Positions 1-51,296 of a stretch of 64,000 nucleotides of DNA are shown here, piece by piece. A program made the position numbers and the translations under genes. The notes under the pieces were generated by a model that had not been told where the DNA came from, made no database searches, and saw only the letters and a program-made list of their open reading frames with translations. The stretch comes from Unio delphinus (Eukaryota > Mollusca > Bivalvia > Unionida > Unionidae), in assembly GCA_029339505.1 (NCBI GenBank), contig JAQISU010000096.1:2690501-2754500 (forward strand), written 5' to 3'. How positions within the stretch are numbered: the stretch's first letter is position 1; the number at the start of each line of letters is the position of its first letter.

Positions 1-1019
1 TTGCATGCAAATATATATGATACAACATCATTTATCTATACTAACACCTATTTTAGGTGCATTTTGAGTTAAAACTTTTTACACTCTTTTATGAACACAG
101 ATTTATTCAATTTGTGCCATAACTTTCAAAAGAAATTAGTATGATTTTGTAATCTTCTATTAATTGTATCTACAGCCAACAAGCCAAAAAATTACCACTC
201 TGCTCATTCATATAGATTGTCTTCTCCTGACTAGGTATTGTGTAATCATTTGTATATAGTGCTCTATAACTCTTCAATATGGAAACCACAAACAGACCAA
301 CACTGTAAGTGAAGTTATCTATATTGTGGATTACTCCAACCAAATTGTCATTAATAGTGCTAACCGATGCTAATGAATGCTCTGATAAATTACATAATTG
401 GCTCATAACCAACCAAAACTAAAATTTAGTGAATAAACTGAGTAGAAATATTAAAACAAGAAACAATAACCAAATCACAGGGATGAATGAGAATACACAC
501 ATTACAGAACAATGAGGGGCAAGGAACTTTTCTATATTGTGTACTAGGACCCATGATTATACATGTATTACAAGGGAAGCATTGATATGTGGAGAATAAA
601 GGAACTATTGTACTGTGTATTGGGAAAATGATTATACACATTACAAGATAAGCAGTGGTATGTTGAAGTAACTACTGTATGATGTACTGGAATAAATAAT
701 CATGCAATCTAAGTTTCCAAAGACTTGATTAAATCATGAAGCATTTTGTGAAGTAAAGAAATAATGTGATCAGTTGAAACTTTTCTATGTATATCTTGTG
801 TTTCAATGCAAATAAATGATTAATTTTCAATCAATCTTACCCATAATTTATATAAAGATTTAAGATCTGATAAAATATTGCTAAACTTTTATGTATGGTG
901 GATATGCCAGTACATATCTACCATCTAAGTGGATTCAGCTTGCTATTGAGAGAGTGCGCTGCGACATTTGACATGTACAAGCATGGAGTAATTATCATAG
1001 CTGGCTGCAAGTCCAGACT
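1..1019. other. Non-coding 3' flank, no gene seen
   Basis: AT-rich sequence downstream of the midnolin gene. The open frames here are short and have no recognisable domain or splice context. CpG is nearly absent (one in the first 600 bases), as in the midnolin introns, so this stretch may still lie in a transcribed, methylated unit. That is inference. Confidence 0.5.
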
Positions 1020-1296
1020 ACTGTGAGCAACATAGACACAATTTTGCCATTGTATAATGTGCTAACACAGACCCTTATCTGCCACTGTATGCCTGCAAAG
1101 AACCGTATTTGCCATTGTATACCTGTATAGACCCTTATTTACCAGTGCATCGTGTACCCACATAGACCCTTATTTGCCATTGTATGCCTGCATAGAACCT
1201 TATTTGCCATTATATGCCTGCATAGCTCCTTATTTGCCATTGCATAATGTGCCCACATAGATCCATACTTGCTAGTGTATAATGTGCCAGCAGATC
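1020..1296. repeat. Diverged minisatellite, unit about 35-75 bp
   Basis: Seven or so imperfect copies of a unit containing a CATAGACCCTTATTTGCCAT-like segment followed by TGTATGCCTGC or GCATAATGTGCCC. The unit resembles the hairpin core of the palindromic MITE family seen elsewhere in the window (AGACCCAGATCTGCCA followed by GCATTATGC), so this may be an amplified piece of that element. The array itself is directly visible; the derivation is inference. Confidence 0.65.
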
Positions 1297-1354
1297 AAGT
1301 TAACAGTTCTTCACACATGCCAGAAAACAAAGAAAGGTAATCAGACAGTATTTA

Positions 1355-2270
1355 TTGGTAAATTTTTTAACATCATGTATGCCAACTGAAAAGTACCTAT
1401 CAAAACCAAAACCTGGCACAAAAGACCAACTTGTTCCACATTTACCGTATTTATCTGATTACAGGTCCATACTTGATGAAAAGTCCACCCCATACTTTTT
1501 AACAAATTCTTTTGGATGGTTCCTGGTCTTATTATGGGGGAGATACTGTTATGACAATAAATATGTCTACCACAAATATAGGTTTTATATAGAACATTGA
1601 ATGTTTACATGTTTGGTGATCCAGATGTGCTTTTTTGCTATCTATAATTTTCAATACCTGTAGTGTTTTTGTCCATTATTCTGTCCATCCATTATTTCCG
1701 TTTCAAATTTAGACTCCAAAACCACTTATGATATCTCTAAAAAAAAACATTTGTACACTTATTAATCTAGTGGAGTAATTGTACTAATTGGTAATAATGA
1801 TCTTTATTTCAATATTGTTTTTATCCATCTGATCATCCATCCATCATACTTTAGTTTCTTGAGCAGAACTAAAACCATGTCTCTATTAAACTTAGTAATT
1901 TTGATTAGTGGCACAGATCACAAGCTTCATCCAAAAGTCTGTTACACTTTTTCGCTTTTAATTGCCTGTAATAATATTTCCTTGTTTCTACTGTACATGT
2001 ATATGTGTAAACCTACTTCACCATTTGTTAGGAACCAGAGTTATATTTTATTGGAAAGTTAATCCAACTGAATTTTTCATGCTGTCAGAATGAGTCAAAG
2101 TTTCTTTTCAAAACATAGCTAGTTGTTGATCAACAAAAAGGTTATTTTCCCTGATGTGCAAGAGTTTGTTTAATTGTGTTACTGATAATGTATCTTTATG
2201 TATATTCATGAAAAACAAGGAAATGTTACTGCAAACAACTCATCATTCTTGTATTTTTTTATTTTTTTTT
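1355..2270. other. Non-coding, no gene seen
   Basis: No repeat family or coding exon could be supported. Short open frames at 1355-1600 and 1859-2062 have no domain, no codon-use signal and no plausible splice partners. Confidence 0.45.
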
Positions 2271-2271
2271 T

Positions 2272-2501
2272 AAGGTTTAATGCCATTTTTCAGCATGATA
2301 TAGGCTATACATGGCAGCCAGTATTAATAGTGGAGGAAGAACCCAGAAAACCCCCGGAAAGAACCACCGACCCACAAGAAGCTACTGGCAAGCTTTCTCA
2401 CATACCTACAATGGCCGAATCTGAGACTCAAACCCACGCAGAGGTGAGATGGCAGTGATCCATAACGGACAGCGCTTTAGACCACTTGGGGGCCCCTTGT
2501 T
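2272..2501 (-). mobile_element. tRNA-derived SINE, family B (copy 1)
   Basis: On the minus strand it begins with a tRNA-like head (AAGTGGTCTAAAGCGC as A-box region, then GTGGGTTTGAGTCTC as B-box region), passes through a body with GCTTGCCAGTAGCTTC and GGGTTCTTCCTCCA, and ends in GAAAAATGGCATTAAACC. The same order is found at about ten other places in the window on both strands. The body spills into an open frame at 2198-2458 that has no coding meaning. Confidence 0.75.
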
Positions 2502-2891
2502 TTTGTTTCTTGCTTCTCTTACACATACATGTTAATATTAATACAGATTGAATATAATAGGAATATCAGCAGTTAATACAATTCAATAAGTCTCACAGAA
2601 ACATTTGCATCAATCAACTATGATTAAAGGAAACCTCTGAGACTGCCATGTCCAGTTTCCTTGAGGGCATCAACCAAAGTTATTTTAAATGTACCCATAT
2701 GATGTCAATGTAACCAAATAAAAACAGGTCACCTCTAGGTTGCAAAAGTTTGAAAACCTGCATGTACCCTCTGGCAATAAAAGGGTTATTAAAGCAGGAT
2801 TTAAAGAATATTATATTTTTATCATCAGGTATTTAAATGGGGAAGAAAAAAGACATAGCAACTGTTTTATCTGTCTGTAATCGTGTGTGTG

Positions 2892-3197
2892 TAATTAGGA
2901 TTTTTAATGTAGCTTAAAAAAAGTTGTCATATAGTTATGATGTCTGCAGTAGGGCAGTTTATAGTGATGTCTAGCACTGGGACATCATGCTGCAGACATG
3001 TAGCATGATGTCCCACCCAGGCGCATTATTCTGACACCAGGCTGACCAGTCCTAAAACTAACCTCTTAATACTAGCATAGTGAAGCAGCTGTTAGTATCA
3101 TTTTTATAAGTCCTTGGTATAACTCAGCCAGGGTTCGAACCCATGACCTCATACTTCTGAGGTGGATGCTCTAACCACTAGGCCACATGAGTGGCTC
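2892..3197 (-). mobile_element. tRNA-derived SINE, family A (copy 1, near full length)
   Basis: Read on the minus strand: tRNA-like head with A box (TGGCCTAGTGGTTAGAG) and B box (GGGTTCGAACCC), linker ending in AACAGCTG, a core containing GGACTGGTCAGCCTGGTGTC and GGGTGGGACATCATGCTACA, and a 3' end near AGCTACATTAAAAATCCTAA with a short CA tail. This is the standard layout of Pol III tRNA-SINEs. Eight copies occur in the window. Confidence 0.85.
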
Positions 3198-3474
3198 TGT
3201 AATTTTTTTTATTTCTAGCATAATTCGCATTCAAGGTGAAGCACGTCAAGAAAACTGCACAGAGGTGCCTTTAATATATGTTACCATGGAAAACATAGCA
3301 CTGGATAAGCTTACGAATTTAGAGTACTGGACCAAATGGTACTAGTCATTGGGGTATAACAAGAGACTCAACTGTGTCTGATTTCACTCACCTCATTTAT
3401 ATAACCCAACAGTTGACCATTTTCACTAAGCAGGTTTATGCAGTATTGTAAGAACACAAACAACCTCATTACCA

Positions 3475-4110
3475 TGTGTAGACTTCACTCATTATCAAAC
3501 TTGTCTGAGATCTTGATGATATAAGCATATTTATATATTCCAAGTAGGATTAAAATTCAATTAGAAATACAATCTCAGGTGGTGACAAGCTCAGCATATC
3601 ATTGGAATGTATAGATCTGATCATCAAACTTGCACAAAATCTTCATGATATAAGCATATATTCTAAGTTTGATCAAAATTGGATCAGAAATCTGGCCTCC
3701 AGAATGGTGAAAACTCAGCCAATCGGATTCAAGATTACTTCATTAATATGCATGAATCATACTCATTACTAAAACATCCCAGATGTTGTTCATATAAGCC
3801 CATATTTCAAGTTTCATTATTAAACTCATCAGAGATGTTAAAATAATATATATATATATATTACAAGTCTGGTAAAAACTGGATAAGAAATATGACCTCC
3901 AGTCATAACAAATTCAGCCAATCAGATGTGAGGTCACATCATTATTATGCATGGAGCTTACTCATTATCAGACTCTCCTAAAATCTTAATGCAAATATTC
4001 CAAGTTTTATCTAAACTGGATGAGAAACATGGCTGCCTGATAGGTAGTGGATAAGCAAATCAGATGCAAGATCACCTCATTAATATGCATGTGATGCATG
4101 GCACAAAATG
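3475..4110. repeat. Diverged tandem repeat, unit about 150-180 bp, about 4 copies
   Basis: Recurring phrases in the same order: CTCATTATCAAACTTG, ATGATATAAGCATAT, CCAAGTTT..ATCTAAACTGGAT, CAGCCAATCAGAT and TCATTAATATGCATG. Copies are heavily diverged, so the array is old. A short (AT)7 run lies inside at 3848-3861. Confidence 0.65.
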
Positions 4111-4119
4111 GATGCAGCA

Positions 4120-4810
4120 CTATGTTAAAAGCTAACTTGGCAAGAAAAAAAGACATTGTAAATTTACTATTTTAAGGTTTTTTTATTTCCATGGATTTTT
4201 TTGTCTATTATAAATAAACTTAAGAACCATTAGTTCTTGTGTGTAACACATAAACAACCAAGGGCCCTATCTCGACAGCAAGTACTGCCAAAATTTTATT
4301 TTTTAAAATACAAAACTGTGAAAATTGGTACCCAAGAAATAAATGAATTCCCAGTCAGCATTCTTTCTTATTTCACAAAGAAAAGATTAAAAAAAGATAT
4401 GTAACATGTAACAAATCTAGATCATCACCTCGAAAAACTTTGAAATACAACAAGGTGATAAATGATGTGCTACTTACTACAAATGTTAATAACTTAAGTG
4501 AAAAAAGGCACAATTTTAACAACATGAACAAGTAATTAAAGGTTTGTATACTGAACTAACTAAATATCATTAATTGTGGATTAAGTGATAATAATTAATG
4601 TACTGAAAGTACATGAAAATTTATGGTTACAAGTATAATAATTTATTAAAATAGAAATGTATTAAAACACACGTGACTGTCCAAATCAAAAGTCTGCATT
4701 CTTCATGCTGACACAATTTGCTGTTATGGAACTCTCTGAAAATGTGTTGTTATTGGATTGCTGATTTGTGAGTCAACATGACCAAAGTAATCTTGCATAG
4801 GTTATCTCCC
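4120..4810. other. Non-coding, no gene seen
   Basis: AT-rich DNA with no supported exon, repeat family or structured element. Confidence 0.4.
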
Positions 4811-4916
<106 letters not shown>

Positions 4917-5404
4917 ATGATTCTGGATCTAATGATTCTTTCCTGATATTTAAAGAAATCCACAAAGATTTCAAGTCCACAATCTGTTAAAAAAGTCTAG
5001 TTATTGTTGGTATAGAATATTTTATCCATATCAAATGTATAAAATGCAAAAAAAATCTATTTTTAAAAAAAAGATTATCTTTCTGATCAATCCTGTCGAT
5101 AACTGATGCCAAAAATATATACAACTTACTTGATATATTTGTGAATTACTTAAATTTAGGATACTTATAAGATATACATGTGAATTACTTATATTTCGGA
5201 TACTGTAAGTGTATCAAATTTTAAACAATCATGAAAGGTTCATTCTGATTATAGTCGCAGTTTGTCCAAATTGTTCAAAATGAAAGCTTCAGTTAAAAGT
5301 TTTGTGTACAACTTTAAAGTTTCTTGGATTTAAGATTTGGCATGGTAAAATCTGCAACAGTTAATTGTAAGCTTTCCTTTTCTAATTATATTGACTATAA
5401 TCAA

Positions 5405-5640
5405 GGAAACAACAATGGTACAGTATGCTGAAATCAAAATAAACTGTACCTTTAAAACAATGGTACAGTATGCTGAAATCAAAATATTAAGCTGTACCTT
5501 TAAAATAATGGTACAGTATGCTGAAATCAAAAAAATCTGTACCTTTTTAACAATGGTACAGCATGCTGGAATTTCAGTAATCTATACATTTGAAAAATGA
5601 TACAATATGCTGGAATTAGTGCTCTGTACATAAGGAAGCA
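5405..5640. repeat. Tandem repeat, unit about 46 bp, 5 copies
   Basis: Five head-to-tail copies of a unit with ATGGTACAGTATGCTGAAAT and CTGTACCTTT. The first three are nearly identical and the last two diverged. Open frames on both strands cross it because the unit has few stops. Confidence 0.85.
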
Positions 5641-6470
5641 TTAGTCTGAGATTTGTTGTCAAAATACTTTGCATAGAGAAGGACTGTACAAGCCCAATAA
5701 CAACTTTGTACCAATTTTAAAATTAGTCTGTTTAAACGACTCCATCCCTTATCCAGGATTTAATCTGCCTGTTATTCTGACAGTCAAACAACTTTTCAGA
5801 GTACACTTTTAAAACTAAAATAAAACTAATTCCATAATGTCTTGTGTCTTAAACAGCCTTTCTACTTCTTTTGATCATGCGTGTCTCCTAAGATATGCAG
5901 ACCAATCAAAATACAGGTTTCAACCATTTAAAAAAACCTTAACCCTTTCAGCAATCATAGAACTTCATTTGCTAATAACATTAAACCTGGTAAAAATGGC
6001 AGTTATAATATTACTTTAACTGACCACAGCTAGTGAGTATGCCTAATTAATTTTTCTTGCCTGCAGAAGCCTAGGGCAAGATTAGCAAAATGTACTAAAA
6101 AAAGGCTAGTATAAAAAACTTGACCAGATAGTATGCCCTGGACAAACAATGATGTCCCTCTGCAGTGAGGTATCATGTTGGATGGTGAACATTCTTAGAA
6201 TGCTAAAAGCATCAACTCTTTTCCAATATAAAATTTCATTCTTTGTATTGCTTCTCTAAGAAATTTTGTGGAAAAAAGGCTTTAAAACTCTAATTCTAAG
6301 CAAAACAAGTAGCGGCATCACAACTATTTCAACTGCATACAAATAGTTAACTTTTGATAAGTCTTATAAAAGTCCAACAATTTTGTGCCAACTAATATCT
6401 TCAATTTAAAATAAATCACATTTAAAAAAAATATTTTAAAAAATTGCACAAGAATATTTCTCTGAGAAAA
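5641..6470. other. Non-coding 3' flank, no gene seen
   Basis: No recognisable element. Could include distal 3' UTR of midnolin if a downstream poly(A) site is used. Confidence 0.4.
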
Positions 6471-6476
6471 AATCTT

Positions 6477-6482
6477 TTTATT
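6477..6482 (-). terminator. MIDN: Candidate distal poly(A) signal for MIDN
   Basis: TTTATT on the plus strand gives AATAAA on the transcript strand, about 570 nt past the stop codon. Choice between this and the proximal signal cannot be made from sequence alone. Confidence 0.3.
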
Positions 6483-6846
6483 TTGATAATGAATGTAATG
6501 AAAGTTGTGAAACAGTTAAATATACATATAGAGGTTTACAAAGTACTTGATATATTACACACAAGTCGTTCCCGCAAACAATAAATCTAGATGGTAACTT
6601 CCATGATAATATGTGCCATGTAACAATTTGCTGACTTGGCATACTTCAAAAATGCAGCTCAATAAACCGGTAACTTATTAGCTGCACACTGCTAAGTCTG
6701 ATAATTTTAACTTCCAAGCTTTCAAAACTCCATGCCCATGAAAATGAAAATTCTAACAACAAGATGGTCACACAAAGTGCAGCAAACAGATATGAAGTTA
6801 CATATGGCACAGTCTACAATACAAATACTACTAAAAATATTCTGTT

Positions 6847-6852
6847 TTTATT
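6847..6852 (-). terminator. MIDN: Candidate proximal poly(A) signal for MIDN
   Basis: AATAAA on the minus strand about 200 nt downstream of the midnolin stop codon, in AT-rich sequence. Reasonable spacing for a short 3' UTR. Confidence 0.35.
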
Positions 6853-7053
6853 CTGATTCAACTCCATCAGCAGTAGACGTTAACACTGTTGCATGACAGA
6901 AAATCTGCCACCTTCTCATCTGTCATGGCAGGTCAACTCAAACAACCAGCCACCTTGACAAGACACCTCCTGTATGTGAGGTGCTGACAAAAACAAATTT
7001 CAGCCTTGAGAAGGCTACCAAAGGAAAACCAAATGCTGCCTTCCATGCAGAAT

Positions 7054-45598
<38,545 letters not shown>

Positions 45599-45783
45599 TG
45601 TGTAGATAGTAATACAACAATCCAAGTTATTTATGTGATACTGTAGTATGTTCTCTTTTATACTTGGTTTCCAACAGAAAGTTAAACTGTTTTAAAGTCG
45701 TTTCCAATAAACAATTTCCACCACGTTACAGCTCAAAAGGTCTATCTCACACTATCAGTAAACTATGGTCTTGAAAGCTTCTT

Positions 45784-45802
45784 ATTGGACACTCGCAATT
45801 GG
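45784..45802 (-). promoter_or_regulatory. MIDN: Two CCAAT boxes upstream of MIDN
   Basis: ATTGG at 45784-45788 and 45798-45802 reads CCAAT on the gene strand, 186-204 bp before the start codon and about 14 bp apart. Typical NF-Y spacing in TATA-less promoters. No TATA box is seen nearby. Confidence 0.5.
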
Positions 45803-46051
45803 GTCGGCTCACTAATTCCACTATTGTAGGGGTGGTAAGCTTGTCAATGCTACTGGGTCTTAGTTATAACATCGTTAAAATCCCTAGAACAATTATTTAA
45901 ATTAATGCATATACTTTAAATTAACATTTATATGTAAAGATACACCTTAGATGATAAAATATTTTAAAAGAAATTGTAAATGACTATATTATTAATCCTA
46001 TTTTACCTTTACAAAAGTAGTCCCGCCTATTAGTCTCCCAAAGACTACCAA

Positions 46052-46059
46052 TGACGTCA
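46052..46059. promoter_or_regulatory. MIDN: Palindromic CRE (TGACGTCA), site 1
   Basis: Perfect CREB/ATF consensus about 450 bp upstream of the MIDN start codon. An E-box CACGTG lies at 46069-46074. Confidence 0.6.
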
Positions 46060-46247
46060 ATGCGTAATCACGTGTATTTGTTGTTATCAATGAAGTCGGC
46101 GAGATGGGGATCAACAAAAACACACAGGCAAACTGTCAGTTTGTTTTGATTCATTTACTACACCATCTACGTATAGGAAAGCCCTGCATTAATAAGTAGG
46201 ATTTCATTGATCGGCGAGCTCTGGCATAACCAAAGAACTTGACATGC

Positions 46248-46255
46248 TGACGTCA
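46248..46255. promoter_or_regulatory. MIDN: Palindromic CRE (TGACGTCA), site 2
   Basis: About 650 bp upstream of the MIDN start codon. It also lies 14 bp before a plus-strand ATG (46269). Confidence 0.6.
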
Positions 46256-46470
46256 ATCAGCAGTGAACATGGATGCTGTAGTTACCAATATTCTCCTTGT
46301 CATCTTGCCAGCAAAGCGTATGCATAAAGCTGAGGTTATTACCTTAAATTTTTTATTTGATATTTTTGTCTATAACACGAATATATTTTTAGAAGTAGGC
46401 GATTAAAAATATATATTTTGTTTTTGTAAACTATTGATTTATGCTACGAAATCATGTACCTTGAGCCTGA

Positions 46471-46478
46471 TGACGTAA
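46471..46478. promoter_or_regulatory. CRE-like site (TGACGTAA)
   Basis: One mismatch from the palindromic CRE. A second variant, TGACGTAG, is at 47734-47741. Confidence 0.35.
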
Positions 46479-46838
46479 GATAATTTATATCCAGTATTGA
46501 GACTGGCCTTTATTAACTAGGTGTATTGTGATATATTGTTGCCTGTCTTTTGAAAGGGCAATGAGTGCAGTCTACAGTTGATTTTAGTATCTTCGTATTG
46601 TATTCTTATTGACAATAATCAGTTACAACTTACTAAAATTTACTAAACCATGCATCAGGTGTACATCTCCCTAAAATAAAATAACGTCTTACTGAATGAA
46701 GTACCGTTTACATGTGACCCCTTATAATATGTTTATAGATGTCCCAAAGAAATATTGATCTGCATGACCTTCAGCTTTGATCTTCATCACCATGGCCAGT
46801 CATAACATCATTATTGGCAACATTCAGATATCGGTTTC

Positions 46839-46846
46839 TGACGTCA
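46839..46846. promoter_or_regulatory. MIDN: Palindromic CRE (TGACGTCA), site 3
   Basis: About 1.24 kb upstream of the MIDN start codon, in CTGACGTCAG, an extended palindrome. Confidence 0.55.
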
Positions 46847-47408
46847 GTTGTCTCGTAACGGTTCACATCAGGGCGAATATTCTGTTGTTGTTTTTTGTTT
46901 TGCGAAGCAGGCGAAGAACTACGGAGTACGGATGTACGGAAGAAGACTCCGGGAGTTTTAATTACTGTACATTTACTTTTATAGAATGTACAAATCAACA
47001 GGAAGAAAAATATAAACGAACTCCTGTATTTCACAAAGATATAACTTTTTTAGTGTGTGGTAGATAATGCCGGGGGTGGGTGGGTGTATAATCCACATTT
47101 CCAGCAACAATATAATGCACATTTCCAGTTACAAATACATAACGAAAGCTTCTTTTCTCCGAGAGTAAAATCAGTGGAATTCATAAGATAATTTTGTTAT
47201 TTTCTTTTTTTGGGGGAGATATACATTGGCTTTATTTTGGTTATGCAAGACTGAGACTAATAAATTTGGGTGATTGTTAGACTGTACATTCCATTTTTCT
47301 CCGGACGCATTGAATTATTAGATATTTTTGTACGCGTTAGCATAGTCAATAGTGTAATCAGATTTGTTTATTTGCCTGGCTTGTTACTTTATAAATAATA
47401 GATTGCCT

Positions 47409-47541
<133 letters not shown>

Positions 47542-47827
47542 AGGCAGTTAAAATAACTTTACCAAGACACCAATACATGCAGTTTTAAGGCAGGCAATTT
47601 TCAGTGCCATTTTATGAGGAGGGGAGGGCAGAATTAGAAGGAGACTAGTAGTTCTTACATGCGCTGGCACTTTCATAGATCCTACATTCTGGATTTTTTT
47701 TCTCTCTCTTGCTGGCGGTGTTTTAATACAGCTTGACGTAGGCTCCGAAGGTTGCGTCACAGCTAAGCCAGAACACACGAAACTCCCACCGCCTACAGCC
47801 TACTTTATAGCAATGTTTGAAGAACTA

Positions 47828-47835
47828 TGACGTCA
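47828..47835. promoter_or_regulatory. Palindromic CRE (TGACGTCA), site 4
   Basis: About 2.2 kb upstream of the MIDN start codon, the farthest of the four perfect sites. Confidence 0.5.
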
Positions 47836-47993
47836 GATGCACACGGGCTATTTTCTTTGTTCTTTTGCATGCTTTATTTGCAAAATAATCAAATATATAT
47901 GCAAGTGGGTATGACCTAAGAGTCTACAGATAATCTGCAATAGTAGAGGTTGCATGCATGCTTATGATACCGTTAATTTGTCATATCGCAGAC

Positions 47994-48406
<413 letters not shown>

Positions 48407-48428
48407 ATGTCGCAGGAATAACCTACTC

Positions 48429-48652
48429 AGTACCATATGTTTTCTCTTATAAGTCGAGTTCAACTACAAGCTGCACTGACCCAGATATATCGTGACATAA
48501 TGCTCTGGCACATCTGGTTCTGTGTAGTTTTTGGAAGTAATAAGTAGAACACGCAAACTATACCCTGATCTGCAGGCGCATTATGCTATGACAGATAAGG
48601 ATCTTTGTTGTTTGCAATTTGACTTAACTTATGGGCAATGCATGTACAGTAA
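48429..48652. mobile_element. Palindromic MITE, full length
   Basis: Outer arms TCTTATAAGTCGAGTTCAAC and AATTTGACTTAACTTATGGG; hairpin 1 CACTGACCCAGATATATC..CACATCTGGTTCTGTG; hairpin 2 CCCTGATCTGCAGGCG..ATGACAGATAAGGATC. A good reference copy. Confidence 0.75.
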
Positions 48653-48719
48653 GTGAAAGTATGAGGAGGGTTTGGAAGATGTTTCACTATTATAAATAGT
48701 AATGCAAGTACATACATCT

Positions 48720-48861
48720 GTACGTACGTACGTACGTACCTACCTACCTACCTACCTACCTACCTACCTACCTACCTACCTACCTACATACATACATACA
48801 TACATACATACATACATACATACATACATACATACATACATACATACATACATACATACAT
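48720..48861. repeat. Compound tetranucleotide microsatellite
   Basis: About 5 GTAC units, then about 12 CTAC units, then about 18 CATA units, three related motifs in blocks (142 bp). Confidence 0.96.
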
Positions 48862-49410
48862 AGAGGTTTTGTTTTGTTTGTTGTGTTACGGCACAGCAAC
48901 ACGAAAACATTCTTTGGTGTAATGAGAAGTGGAATAAAGTACATTGCCGAATGACAGAGCTCAACAACCGCCCCGGGTCCATCCGATGATATGATTAAAT
49001 TCCGCACCCTTCTGGTCACAAATCAGGAATGCAAACTACCAAGCAACGCGCAGCTTCTCTGTAAACGACACACAAGCAAGAGTAATAGATTCATTAAACA
49101 TCTTTCAAATCTTTCATGGCAAAACGTAGTAAATACCAAATATGTATGCAATCAGTTGGGTTTTTTACCCGGGGGAGGGGAGGAGGGGTACATTAAATAG
49201 TACCGGATTACCAAATAGGCAGAGCAGGCACCGGCATATGGGACCCACGTCTTTTAGGGCACAGCGACAACGAATCAACATAATATTGATAGAATATAAT
49301 TTGCGCGGGGGGAGAGGGGGCAAAATTTCGACTGCTTTAGGACTACCTATGGGCCTCAACAGGGTTTTAACTGACACATCCCCAAATATATTGGTTAGAC
49401 CAAGAGTGTT

Positions 49411-49528
49411 ATCGAAAATTTCCGTTACTTAAATGTGTTCACACACAGACACACGCACAGACACATGCGCGCGCGTGCATGTGTGTGTGAAGTATGAAGA
49501 ACATATTTAAGTAACGGAAATTTTCGAT
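49411..49528. other. 24-bp perfect inverted repeat around a CA/CG/TG block
   Basis: Arms at 49411-49434 (beginning ATCGAAAATTTCCGTTACTT) and 49505-49528 are exact complements, with partial pairing continuing inward. The 70-bp loop is alternating purine-pyrimidine (ACACATGCGCGCGCGTGCAT in the middle) and partly palindromic, a likely Z-DNA former. Not matched to any repeat family in the window. Confidence 0.9.
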
Positions 49529-49536
49529 TCTCATGC

Positions 49537-49552
49537 AGTGTGTGTGTGTGTG

Positions 49553-49598
<46 letters not shown>
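49537..49598. repeat. (TG)n microsatellite
   Basis: TG repeat with one TTTT interruption, just right of the inverted repeat. Confidence 0.95.
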
Positions 49599-49599
<1 letters not shown>

Positions 49600-50323
49600 T
49601 ACAATTGAATCATACTCTTCGTTATGTCACAGGTTAAAATTAATGATCGTACTCAGGATATGTATCATTTAAAACTTCCGACCGACAATTATGCATTTAA
49701 CATTACGACATAGATTATTTTAAGACACATTACCTTTGTCACATTAGACAGGTTTCATGGACAAATTTTTTTTATCCAAATGTTTCCAAGAATGCGATCA
49801 GTTATAGTATGGCTTCCGAAAAGAAAGACGCTAAACAACAAAGAGAGGGGCAGATAAATAATCCATTATGGGGGGGGGGAGAAAAAACTAAGATGGCTGT
49901 ATATGACGAATTACGAGGGAAAGTGGAAAAAATATGTAGAATTTCATGTATACAAGAAGCATAGGAATTAATATGAAAGTGCAACTCATCATAAGAATCA
50001 AAATTAGATACGTAAATGAATGATTGAATACGTTACCTAATCAGAATAATAAATAAAATAAAGAAAAACAACTGGTAACCATAACGATGCCAAACATTTA
50101 CTTGACCTGACATATTTTTCAACAACGTACTCGCCAGGCTTCTTATAACCTCGTCAATGAAGGATTAGTTATGAACACCCCATTCAAGAATATTTTGAGA
50201 TAATTTTTTCTGGTCTGTGAATTTATTAGTAGTTGTAGTATTATAATGTAATTATTAGAAATGTCTTATCATCTATAATGCCGTGAGAAGTTCAGATGAA
50301 ATAAAGGGTATCGGCAAATTGAC

Positions 50324-50330
<7 letters not shown>
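49600..50330. other. Intergenic, no gene seen
   Basis: No repeat family or exon recognised. Confidence 0.4.

Positions 50331-50416
<86 letters not shown>
50331..50416. repeat. (GA)43 microsatellite
   Basis: Pure GA repeat; the Glu-Arg and Leu-Ser open frames over it are artefacts. Confidence 0.97.
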
Positions 50417-50419
<3 letters not shown>

Positions 50420-51050
50420 GGGTTCAGGGAGAGTGGCACCATTCATTTTTCCCAACACCACAGTCCAACATTATCTATAATCTCATTCACAATTTCTAAC
50501 CATGTCTCGACAAAGAATTTGATCACATTAATCATTACAATGTTTTTTTTTTTTACGATACTGAAGCACAATTACGCTATTTAGAATTATGGAATATCAG
50601 CTTTGTCATTGACGCTCCAACGTGAGTTTTCAGTTTGTCAGCCATGAATGATAACATCATGTATCAGGACAGAACATTTCTTATTTGGGCAATACAACAT
50701 TCCCCCCTGATGTTTAAGCCAATCCCGAAGCAGTATTTCTGTAATGTATTCGGTTTTTCAAAGTCGGTCACTGACCGTGTGACATCATTGCCTGTATGAT
50801 AGATAAGTAATGCGGTTCAGGCAAATAATAATGAGACATTTTACTGTACGCAAAGTAGTAAGTGGGTAGTCTTTACAAGACCAATTAGTTACATTTGAAA
50901 TGGCTTGATCGGGTAGCTGTGGGCACAGCAGATTCAATAAAACGATTCAGTTTTCAAATGAAAGTACTCTCAAAGATATAATCTACTTGCATGACTCAAT
51001 TTTTTACTACTGTGTTAAGCACTTCCTGATTTTGAAACCGCATATTGAGT

Positions 51051-51197
51051 GACCACTTCCTCACGCACTATATAATATGCTAATGTGTCACGAGTCCACT
51101 TCCGTATGTACTATATAACAGAAATACGCTGTGTCGCGAGACCAATTCCTCACGTACTATATAACAGAAATACGCTATTGTGTCACGAGTCCACTTT
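51051..51197. repeat. Tandem repeat, unit about 60 bp, about 2.5 copies
   Basis: CACTTCCTCACGCACTATAT, ACAGAAATACGCT and GTGTCACGAGTCCACTT recur in order. Confidence 0.8.
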
Positions 51198-51296
51198 TTT
51201 TAAAAAATACTCCTGTCAAAATAACATAACCATATCACTACTAAGATACTCGATATAGTTCTGACACTCATAGTTAAGGAAAAATATAATCATAAT

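Noticed and set aside
3848..3861. Short (AT)7 run as a feature of interest
   Set aside because: Too short to stand out in AT-rich DNA.
46777..47067. Plus-strand open frame upstream of midnolin as a gene
   Set aside because: No domain, overlapping frames on both strands, no supported splice structure.
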